Source: Acidobacteriota bacterium
GTDB lineage: Bacteria; Acidobacteriota; Polarisedimenticolia; J045
DNA length: 64,000 nt
Assembly: GCA_017994815.1 (NCBI GenBank)
Contig: JAGOJY010000018.1
Location: 1 to 64,000 of the forward strand
Direction: 5' to 3'
Below are positions 34,227 through 41,380 of this stretch, piece by piece. The notes under the pieces are model-generated. The model did not search any database. It saw nothing but the letters and a program-made list of their open reading frames with translations, and was not told where the DNA came from. A program made the position numbers and the translations under genes. Position 1 is the first letter of the stretch; each line of letters starts with the position of its first letter.

Positions 34227-35113
34227 TGCGGCGCGTGCTCCGGGTCGCGATCGTCGGGCTGCTGCTGGCGGCGGGCTGGGCCGCCGCGGCCTGGTTCCTC
34301 CAGCGCCCGCTGCTGTTCCCGCGCGCGCTGCTGGCCGGGCGCGTGCCGCGCGCGGCGCCGGCCGGGATCGAGCAGGTGTGGCTCGACGTCCCCGGCGGCC
34401 GGGTCGAGGGCTGGTATCTCCCCGCGGGCCCCGCGCGCGCCGGCGCGGTCCTGATGGCGCACGGCAACGCCGAGGCGATCGACCACCAGCTCGACCTCGC
34501 CGCCGCGTACAACGCGATGGGCCTGCACGTGCTGCTGGCGGAGTACCGCGGCTACGGTCGCTCCGCCGGCACGCCGTCCGAGGCCGCGATCACGGAGGAC
34601 CTGGTCCGCTTCCACGACCGGCTCGCGGCCCGCGCCGAGGTCGATCCCGCGCGCATCGTGCTGCACGGCCGCTCGCTGGGCGGGGCCGCGGTGCTGCAGC
34701 TCGCGCTGCAGCGTCCCGCGGCAGCGCTGGTGTTGGAGAAGACGTTCACCAGCGTCGCCGACATGGCCCGCGGCTACCTCGTGCCGCGCTTCCTGGTGCG
34801 CGACCCGTTCGACAGCCTCGACGCGATCCGCCGCGTGACGTGCCCGCTGCTGATCCTGCAGGCGCGCGGCGACACGATCGTTCCGCTCGCGCACGGCGAG
34901 AGGCTGCACGCGGCCGCTCCCGATTCGCGGCTCGTGCTGCTCGAGGGCGACCACAACGATGCGCCTGTCGACGCGGCGCGGTTCTGGTCGGACATCGAGT
35001 CGTTCCTGCGCGATGCGCGCGTGCTGCCCGTGATGCAGTCGCCATCGGCGTTCCTGCCCGCCGGTACCGTCCGAAGATCGGCAGCCCGAAGGCGAGGCAG
35101 AGCGCCAACTTGA
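34226..35113 (+). CDS. Membrane-anchored alpha/beta hydrolase (BEM46/FrsA-like)
   Basis: 295 aa from ATG 34226 overlapping the pirin stop. An N-terminal TM helix (about 5-24, LRVAIVGLLLAAGWAAAAWF) is followed by QRPLLFPR, typical of BEM46-type hydrolases. Catalytic elements: oxyanion region MAHGNAEA, elbow HGRSLGG (S150), Asp in LQARGDTIVP, His in EGDHNDAP. The domain ends naturally near FLRDARVLP; the last 25-30 residues are an Arg-rich tail probably created where the gene meets the disrupted accessory region beyond 35050. Substrate unknown. Confidence 0.82.
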   Translation: MRRVLRVAIVGLLLAAGWAAAAWFLQRPLLFPRALLAGRVPRAAPAGIEQVWLDVPGGRVEGWYLPAGPARAGAVLMAHGNAEAIDHQLDLAAAYNAMGLHVLLAEYRGYGRSAGTPSEAAITEDLVRFHDRLAARAEVDPARIVLHGRSLGGAAVLQLALQRPAAALVLEKTFTSVADMARGYLVPRFLVRDPFDSLDAIRRVTCPLLILQARGDTIVPLAHGERLHAAAPDSRLVLLEGDHNDAPVDAARFWSDIESFLRDARVLPVMQSPSAFLPAGTVRRSAARRRGRAPT

Positions 35114-35488
35114 TCTCGAACGCTGGACCTCGCGGCCTCGCGATCGACGCGCCACGCGGCTCTCAGATCGCTCGCGGGCTCTTGCCGAAGTCTTCCAAGA
35201 TCCGGTCGAGGAGGCTTGCCTCGTCGAGCGGTCGAAGCAGCCCGCGCTGTTCCTCGCCTCGATCATCGGCCATCGTCTGGGCGTCAAGACGCGTCGGGAG
35301 CGGGCGGTTTTGCGGAGAGTTCGAGAAAGGGGGGAGAGGAGCGTCCCCGTCCTGCTTGCCACATCGAGACCACCGCGCTGCGACGATCGGAGGCTCGCAC
35401 TAGCACACTAGAAGAGATGCGCCGGGACATCCGGACGGACTATCCCGACGCGATGGTGTGACGTGGTGTTGAGTCGCGGGAAGGAGAA
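35114..35488. other. Intergenic remnant region at the edge of the Rhs island
   Basis: No convincing complete gene. GC is lower than in the core genes. On the minus strand a 36-codon frame (35163-35273, MADDRGEEQRGLLRPLDEAS and ending FGKSPRAI) looks protein-like but has no clear RBS and may be the tail of a lost gene. Plus-strand frames here show no recognisable motif. I read this as debris between the pirin/hydrolase operon and the Rhs cassette array. Confidence 0.4.
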
Positions 35489-35510
35489 GCCCGGCCGGTG
35501 AGGGCCGGGC
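35489..35510 (-). terminator. Intrinsic terminator-like hairpin at the end of the Rhs array
   Basis: GCCCGGCC (35489-35496) and GGCCGGGC (35503-35510) make a perfect 8-bp stem with a 6-nt loop. Read on the minus strand it is followed by the pyrimidine-rich TTCTCCTTCCC. It lies 5 nt past the restored stop (35515) of the last lipoprotein gene, fitting a terminator for the minus-strand cassette array. Confidence 0.5.
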
Positions 35511-35514
35511 GCCC

Positions 35515-35936
35515 TCAGTTGCCGCAGCCCCGTTCTAGATTCTCCACGGATACTTCTAGACACCGGTACTCGGGATGCTCGTTTGGGGTTATGAAAGGCG
35601 AACAATCCACCACTTGGATCGGCATCGAAAGTCGGAATCGCGCGCTTTCCTAAACTCCTGTTCGCGCAGCACAAGCCCGCCCTCCGTCGTCCGAGTTAGT
35701 GCGGTCGGGACTGCGAATCGAACGATCGCCCACCATCGTCCATCATTGCACCCCGTGCCTTCGACCCGAGATAGGACCGGCTGGTAGTACGGAGCGGCTG
35801 TGGTCTGAAACGGCGGGGTCGGATGGAGTTCCTCCACTGTCATGCACGGCTCGGACCCGACGCGGACTGTAGTGGAACTACTAGTGCATCCCGGCGAGAT
35901 CAGGACCAGCAGAAGAATGCACGTTCTCGTCGTCAT
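35515..35936 (-). pseudogene. Cassette 4 lipoprotein (putative immunity partner), frameshifted
   Basis: From ATG 35936: lipoprotein signal MTTRTCILLLVLISPGCTSS (lipobox SPGC), then VRVGSEPCMTVEELHP, continuing to EQEFRKARDSD with an early stop at 35589. In the neighbouring frame, natural-looking sequence goes on from about 35646 (FRLSMPIQVVDCSP, NEHPEYRCLEVSVENLERG) to TGA 35515, right before the terminator hairpin. The total 422 nt is 2 over a multiple of 3, and removing one CG unit from the GCGCGCG run near 35645 joins the frames. Its ATG overlaps the stop of the upstream tip (ATGA). Probably a decayed immunity-type lipoprotein, or a sequencing slip. Confidence 0.6.
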
Positions 35937-36228
35937 GGCTGACTCGTAACATCGGCGATGTGGCTTGGAAGCCTGCCTGTGGGTCTGGCGAGCGGGCTCA
36001 AACGCCTCTCCACGACCAATCGATGTGCTGGATCGCCCACGATGGCATGGTTCGATCTGATACCGGCGAAATTCGGGCTCTGGTAAAGCAGTGAAGACCC
36101 GTTCGGGTCTGGTTGTGACAATGCAATACGCGATAGGTCGGTCGCGGTCTGATGCGCTCGATCGGCCGTGCCGCCGGCTGCGTACGTGATGGCCTCAAGC
36201 GTCTCGTGCATGACAGCCGACTCAGCCG
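35933..36228 (-). pseudogene. Cassette 4 Rhs C-terminal tip fragment (zincin-like)
   Basis: The last 98 or so codons of a minus-strand gene ending at TGA 35933-35935, overlapping the next lipoprotein start. The readable part includes AESAVMHETLEAITYAAGG and then DRAHQTATDL, an H-E-x-x-E pattern (36194-36208) with a downstream His. Cassette 2 has the same spacing style (AHEIGEQ ... GG ... TAH). The upstream part is missing: the frame is cut near 36230 by the antisense ISL3 transposase fragment. Interpreted as the end of an orphan Rhs tip. Role as a metallopeptidase-type toxin is inference from motif and context. Confidence 0.5.
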
Positions 36229-36229
36229 T

Positions 36230-36965
36230 GAAGTTGCTCTTATTGGCCGGGTTGTCGACGAGATCTCGTTCCGCCGGCATCACAACTACATCACCGTGGT
36301 GGTGGATCACGTCCGTCGGCGGGTGATGTGGACCGGCGAGGGCAAGGGCGGCGAGACGCTGGAGCGCTATTTTGCGGAACTGGGGCCGGAACGGGCGCGG
36401 AAGATCGAGACCGCGACGATCGACATGTCGCCGGCGTACATCAGCGTGTTGGAGGAGCAGTCGCCGCAGGCTCAGATCGTGTTCGATCGCTTTCATGTCC
36501 AGCGGCTGGCCAGTGACGCAGTCGACGAAGTGCGCCGGGCCCAGGTCCGGAGCCTGGCCGGGACTGAGGAGGCGCAGTTCATCAAGAACACGCGCTTCGC
36601 GCTGCTGAAGAACCCGTGGGACCTGACGGGACTGGAGCGCATTCGGCTCAGCGCGCTCCAGCGGCAGAACAAGCCGCTGTGTCGCGCCTACCTGCTGAAG
36701 GAGGGTCTCGCCAAACTGCTCGACTACCTGCAGCTCGGTCGAGCCACAGCCGCCTTCGAGCAGTGGGTCTCCTGGGCCAGCCGCTCGCGGCTGAAACCGT
36801 TCGTCCGGGTCGCCCGCACACTGCGTCAGCACAAGGACCGCATCCTGGCCTACATCCCCTGCCGTTTGACGAACGGCCTCACAGAAGGCCTGAACAACAA
36901 GACCCGGTTGATCACGCGCCGTGCGTTCGGCTTCCACAGCGCTCCCGCCCTCGAGGCCATGATCA
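36230..36965 (+). mobile_element. ISL3-family transposase fragment (DDE domain, N-terminus missing)
   Basis: Coding sequence from about VALIGRVVDEISFRRHHNYI to RRAFGFHSAPALEAMI matches the catalytic half of ISL3 transposases: VDEISFRRHH, ATIDMSPAY, FDRFHVQRLASDAV, LLKEGL and LTNGLTEGLNNKTRLI. The N-terminal zinc-ribbon and HTH region (usually 150 or more residues) and the last few residues are absent, and sequence on both sides belongs to minus-strand Rhs cassette pieces. The open frame extends to 36152 and 37132 only by running antisense through those pieces. No terminal inverted repeats are seen. Non-functional relic; its arrival or a later deletion removed the end of cassette 3 and the start of tip 4. 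Confidence 0.75.
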
Positions 36966-37083
36966 CGAGCGTTCCCACCGCTCCTCCCACGTTGCGTTCG
37001 GGCCGCAAGTGCAGGCGCGTCGCACAGCCTGCCAGAAGCAAAGCCATTCCGACAAGGAGCACTCGGGGCAGGGGCCTCTTCAA
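36966..37083 (-). pseudogene. Cassette 3 lipoprotein, truncated by the ISL3 fragment
   Basis: ATG 37083 opens MKRPLPRVLLVGMALLLAGC, a textbook lipoprotein signal (lipobox LAGC), then ATRLHLRPERNVGG, after which the frame runs antisense into the transposase. The mature start ATRLHLRP is nearly the same as ATRLHVRP in the cassette 2 lipoprotein, so the two are paralogues. The body is lost. It starts 14 nt after the stop of the tip 3 fragment. Confidence 0.6.
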
Positions 37084-37097
37084 TGCGATTCCTCGTG

Positions 37098-37285
37098 CTA
37101 CCGATCAAGAACCGTGTTCCGGCCGGTGGTGAAGCCACTCCCCAAGTTCCGGAATCGAATCAGAATGCCCCAGCGGAACACAGTGAAGGTCCCGTTTCCT
37201 CGTTCGTCCATCCGCCACGCTTCCGCAGCGACGCCAGCCTCGGTCCCCTTACGGCCGCGACGTAGGCGACAGGTCGTCCACCGAC
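37098..37285 (-). pseudogene. Cassette 3 Rhs tip fragment
   Basis: A short minus-strand frame ending at 37098 with readable sequence GTEAGVAAEAWRMDERGNG and then RWGILIRFRNLGSGF. The AGVAAE stretch also occurs in tip 2 (HRAGVAAENA), suggesting that this is the C-terminal scrap of a related tip. It begins where the cassette 2 lipoprotein ends and is followed by a lipoprotein start, repeating the tip-lipoprotein order. Low confidence because only about 60 codons remain. Confidence 0.35.
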
Positions 37286-37746
37286 TTAGATCCGTTTCAG
37301 CTTCTCGATGCGAGACGAGAGAACCTGGAGGATCCGATCGCCGCGCTGGATGTAGTACCACGGCAGAAGCGTGGTCGTCGCCGGGTCAACCGCGAACTCG
37401 GTGAACGGCCGGAGCGCCGTCCGGTCCTGTCCTCCGTTGTCTTGTGAACTCGCCACCAGTCGTCCCACAGTCGCAGTGCCGTTCGAAGTTGTTGTCGCTC
37501 GAGAACCAGCCCAACGAACTGATGGGACAGCCCCGACTCTATTCCGGTTTGCTCCTCGAAAAAAAGGACAGCGCGTTCAAATTCATCGCCCCTGTAAGTA
37601 CGACCCTCAGCAATACGGAGGAGGTAAGCATAGGAGTGTTGCCATTGCTCTTCGATTGTGGCGTGCGGTCGAACGTGCAGCCGAGTAGCACAGCTGCTCG
37701 CAAGCAAGACCAGTCCCATCAGGATCACTCTTCCTGTTGTGATCAC
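37286..37746 (-). pseudogene. Cassette 2 lipoprotein (putative immunity partner), frameshifted
   Basis: GTG 37746 overlaps the tip 2 stop (GTGA). The product starts MITTGRVILMGLVLLASSC (lipobox ASSC), then ATRLHVRPHATIEEQWQHS and a helical body with FFEEQTGIESGLSHQFVGL. After DRT (near 37410) this frame becomes Arg/Ser-rich nonsense, whereas the neighbouring frame carries ALRPFTEFAVDPATTTLLPW and ends RIEKLKRI at 37286. The total 461 nt leaves a remainder of 2, consistent with a small indel between about 37400 and 37440. Unless the shift is a sequencing error, the encoded lipoprotein is truncated. Lower GC than the Rhs core. Confidence 0.65.
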
Positions 37747-40650
37747 GGCGTCACCTTCACGACGTTGCCCCCGACCACCGAAATAGTCACTCTTACGCTG
37801 CGTTCCGCGCACTCGTACGTCAGCTTCCATGTCCCGGACAAATCACCGTTCGACAAATCAAGAACGAGGGCACCCCTTTCGCGCGTGCGCACCCATCCAG
37901 TAGCCGCGTTCTCGGCCGCGACTCCTGCTCGGTGTGCGGTGCGATATTCGGTCCGTCCGCCCACTTGTTTGGCATACTGTTCCCCGATTTCGTGCGCTAG
38001 GGCTCCGATCGCACCACTCGGACCATGACCAGCTAGGGCAGCAGCATCGCCAACGTCCACCTTGCCGTTGGAGAACTCCCCGAGCGCAACCTGCCTGTTG
38101 TCGTTGACGACTTGGATAACGGTCTTTCCGGGATCCGAGATCACGGTGGAGAGCAAGTTCGCAAGTCCCTGCTGGGCCGGCGATGGTGGGCCGACGTCGC
38201 CGGTCGCCACGAGCGTAGCGGTTCCGCTCGAATCCAGTTCAAGTCTATGACCGTACAGGCCCGTGTTCAGAAGGCCGATCAGTTCATCGTTTATACCCCG
38301 ATCACCAGAAAACTCGAGTACCCGACCATCCGGGTCCGATGCGCTGAGTGGGTTGTTTCTCACATAGGCATACATATTCCACGACTGCGGATCCGTGCTC
38401 TGGACATCGAACCCCGGATCCACGCTCAGGAATCGCCCCGGGCTCGGCGAATGGTAACGAGCGAGCATGTAGTCGAGCCCGGTCGCCTCGTCGCGCTCGT
38501 GACCCGTGAACTTGCGCCGGCTGGATTCGCCGACCGGGCCGGACGGCCGCATCTCGATCCCGAACGGGTAATAGTCGTGGCGTTCCGCCACGCCGTGCTC
38601 GTCGATGGCGACCGCGCCGCTGTCGGCGGTGACGAGGCGCAGGTTCCCCAGGTGGTCGCGCACGTGGTACGAGTTCGCGAACCGCGGGCCGCCGTCGGCC
38701 GGCGGCGGCAGCCCCGGCGAATCCGGGCAGCCGCCCGACCCCGGACCGCCCAGCCCCAGCCCGGGATCGGTGGTCGGCAGCCGCACCGGCAGCGTCGGCC
38801 CGGACTCCGCGGCTCCCACGCGCGTGGCGTAGAACTCCACGCACGGCCCGGCCAGCGCCTGCTCGCCCAGCGCCAGCGATTTCACGCCCGCGGCGAGCGC
38901 CTGCGGCGTCAGCAGGTAGCTCGTCCCGCTGTCCACCCGCCGCGCGTAGACCTTGGTCTTCTTCCCGTCGCCCGCGACCAGGCCCCAGCGCAGCGTGATC
39001 GTCGTCCCGCTGCGGGACAGCGACAAGCTGCGGATCTTGTTGGCCGAGGCCGGGGTCACGCTGCTGTCCACGAGCACCGCCACCGGCGCGGATTCCAAGG
39101 CGCCGGGCACCCCCTGGCGCTTGATCCGCACGTAGTTCGTCGTGTCCGGCGCCAGGTCGTCGTCCGCGACCTCGAACCCGCCGCCCACGTCGAGCACGAC
39201 CGGCGCGACGTGATTGTAGGCCCCGGCAGCCGTCCGCACGTCGACCTCGAACGATCCTTCACCGGCGCCGGCGACCGTGAGCCGCTCGCCGGTCGCACCC
39301 TCGGCGCGGTCCGTCGCCGACAGCCCCAGCACCTCCGTCGCCGGCACCCGCTCCAGGAGCAGCTGCCCCAGGCCCTGGACGTAGTGCCGTGCCAGTTCCG
39401 GCTCGCCGTTGGACGAGCGCACGGCGAAGTCCGCCAGCGCGGCGCCGGTCTCGTCGCGCAGCGTGAGCAACGGCAGCCCGTCCCGCCCCGTGCGCAGCCA
39501 GCGCTGGCCGCCGTGGTCGTAGCGGTACGATTCGGCCGGGACCCCGGCCGCGCTCCACGGGTCGCCCTCGACGAAGTGCGTCAGCCGCCCGCGCTCGTCC
39601 CACAGCGCGCCGACCGGTTGTGCGGCTCCGTTCTTCCCGCTGAAGCGCACGGCGTTCCCGTCCGCGTCGTAGCTGAACCCCTCGTCCTTGACCTGGTTGC
39701 GCTGATCTTCGCCGACCGGGTCCCAGGCGAAGGTCTCCCGCGAGTACGTGTGGCTCCACACCAGGCCGGGCAGCGGTTCCGCGGCGTCGCTCGTCGAACT
39801 CAGCATGTTCCCGAAAGAATCGTACGTGAAGCGCAGCGTCTCGAGCGGCACCGGTGCGGACAGCGAGGCCTGGGGCCACACCTGCGCCTGCTTGAGCCGA
39901 CCCGCCAGGTCGTAGGAGAAGCGCTGGGCGGCGTCGTCGCTCTCGATCTTCCAGATGTTCCCCGCCCCGTCGAAGCGATACGTTCCCGAATCCCAGATCG
40001 GGGCCGGAACGCCGTCCGGTCCCGGCCCGACGGTCGAGATCCGCTCGATCCGGTGCCGCCGGTCGCGGGCGAGCGACGTGCTGACGGAATTCGCGAACTC
40101 CAAGACCGTCGGCTGCAGGGCGGCGTCGAACGCCACGTGGCCCAGCAAGGGCGCACCGGCCCCGGTCGTCACCTGGTCCAACTGGTCCCTGTCGAACGCG
40201 AAACGGTAGCTCGCGGCCGGCGTGGTGCCGGCCGGGTAGGGTGCGAAGCGCTCGCTGACCCGGCCCGCGTCGTCATGCACCACCCGCAGCACCGTCGCCC
40301 AGCCCGCGCCTTCCAGGTCCAGGCCGGTCCAGTTGAGCGCTTGCCGCATCCCGGAGAAACGACCGTTGAGACCGCGATAGGCGTACTCGCGCGCACCGGC
40401 GTACTGCCCGGCGTCGAACCACGTCTCGCGGCTGACCCGGCCGCGGTAGGCGTTCGGGAGGCCCGCGGGCCCGGAACACGCGCCGTCGAGGTCGGTCCCG
40501 GAGCACATGTCGAGATCGTACCAGAGCGTGACGAGCGGCTCCCGGTCCTCGTGGCCGAGTTGCACGTCATCCACCGCGAGGCCCTGGCCCAGCCCCGTGG
40601 CCGCGGCATCGCCCTTCTCGAAGACGAGGTAGATGTAGAGGTCCTTCGCC
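37743..40650 (-). pseudogene. Orphan Rhs cassette 2: core segment plus alternative C-terminal tip
   Basis: A minus-strand frame encoding, from 40650 downward, the same roughly 747 residues as the C-terminal core of the full Rhs gene (KDLYIYLVFEK to DYMLARYHSPSPGRFLSVDPGF). It then diverges at the core-end motif (DPQSWNMYAYVRNNPL ... DPDG) into a different tip of about 215 aa. The tip contains ALAHEIGEQYAKQ (HExxE at 37981-37995), TEYRTAHRAGVAAEN and ends VVGGNVVKVTP. It has no signal peptide or native start: upstream sequence is an out-of-frame scrap. It is therefore probably silent unless recombined onto the complete gene. GC drops in the tip. The overlapping lipoprotein follows. Confidence 0.75.
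38407..40650. repeat. Rhs core direct repeat, copy B (2,244 bp)
   Basis: Matches 42050-44293 at a constant offset of 3,643 bp. Every stretch I compared is the same, and translations in several frames agree throughout. Identity stops at 38407 (inside the codons before the DPQSWN motif) and at 40650 (after GTCCTTCGCC). Both copies are in the same orientation and are read in the same Rhs frame. Confidence 0.9.
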
Positions 40651-40866
40651 CCGGGCGTCCTGCCAGGCCAGCACGTTGCCCCACACGTCGTACCGGTCGT
40701 ACGTCTCGGTGCCCTTCTCCGGGTTCGTGCTCTGCCGCAGGTTCCCCACGGCGTCGTGAAGGAACGTACGCACCTGGCCCGTCGGGTCGGACCCACCGCG
40801 CCAGGTCTCGAACGGGTTCGAGCTCAGCGCTCGACGTCGGCGGCGGGTTCGAGGTCGCGGACGACG
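40651..40866. other. Recombination scar: foreign YD-repeat piece plus inverted 38-bp Rhs fragment
   Basis: On the minus strand, 40651 to about 40828 encodes a YD-type Rhs segment (SSNPFETWRGGSDPTGQVRT, then DAVGNLRQSTNPEKGTETYD) that is out of frame with the adjoining core and that I do not find in the local full-length Rhs protein. Next to it, 40829-40866 is an inverted copy of 39158-39195 with one mismatch (it reads LDVGGGFEVADD on the plus strand). This is debris at the junction between the cassette 1 lipoprotein and the orphan core, recording at least two rearrangements. Confidence 0.6.
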
Positions 40867-41380
40867 CCTTCATGGTAGTTGGCTGCCGGCTGGGATCGCT
40901 CACCGCCCCAGATCCGGAATCACGTTGTTCAAGCGGTACACCTGATTCGCAGCGGAATACCTCGATCTGCACAGCAAGTCTACGTTCCGACAGCGACAGC
41001 ACCCACTCTGGACTGCCAAAGACCTCATATTTGACTTCACCGCTAAGCACACCACGCGCCGGCACAAGCAGCTGACAGCCTCGCGGATGGTACACCTCCA
41101 AGCCCCCGCGGGCGAAGGCCTCGCCGTCCTTCCAGACTAGTTTGATACGTCTAGTATCACCGAGGGGTTCTCCCAGCGAATTAGGCCACGCCTCGCAGGA
41201 AATGCAGAACGGCGCGTCAGAGAGCGAACGCAACCGCAGGCTAAACAGATGACGAGATGGCTCATCAATCACGCTCAACTCAAAATCCAGCCGCTCTTCG
41301 CGCCCTTGGCTTGGATGCGTAGCGCAGGCTGCGTGCATAAGTGCGAGGCAGACGGCACTTATTGCACAATGGCTCACCAT
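40867..41380 (-). CDS. Cassette 1 lipoprotein (putative immunity partner of the Rhs tip), 3' end chimeric
   Basis: ATG 41380 overlaps the Rhs stop by 7 nt (ATGGTGA). The product starts VSHCAISAVCLALMHAACAT, a lipoprotein signal (lipobox HAAC), followed by a beta-rich domain with paired Cys (DAPFCISCEAWPN, HPRGCQLLVPARGVLSGEV, IEVFRCESGV). The natural-looking part ends near PSRQPTT at about 40870; the open frame runs on through the scar and antisense-like core sequence to a stop at 40169, giving a 403-aa chimera. The original C-terminus is probably lost, though the folded domain may be complete. Low GC like tip 1. Immunity role inferred from position and overlap. Confidence 0.65.

Noticed and set aside
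35408..35674. 88-codon minus-strand frame
   Set aside because: It overlaps the restored frame of lipoprotein 4 and the terminator hairpin and has no RBS or recognisable sequence.
36152..37132. Full 326-codon transposase frame
   Set aside because: Only 36230-36965 matches ISL3; the ends are antisense readings of tip 4 and of lipoprotein 3/tip 3.
40169..40866. C-terminal extension of the cassette 1 lipoprotein frame
   Set aside because: Residues after about 40870 come from the scar and from an alternative frame of the Rhs core repeat (Arg/Pro/Thr-rich), not from a lipoprotein domain.
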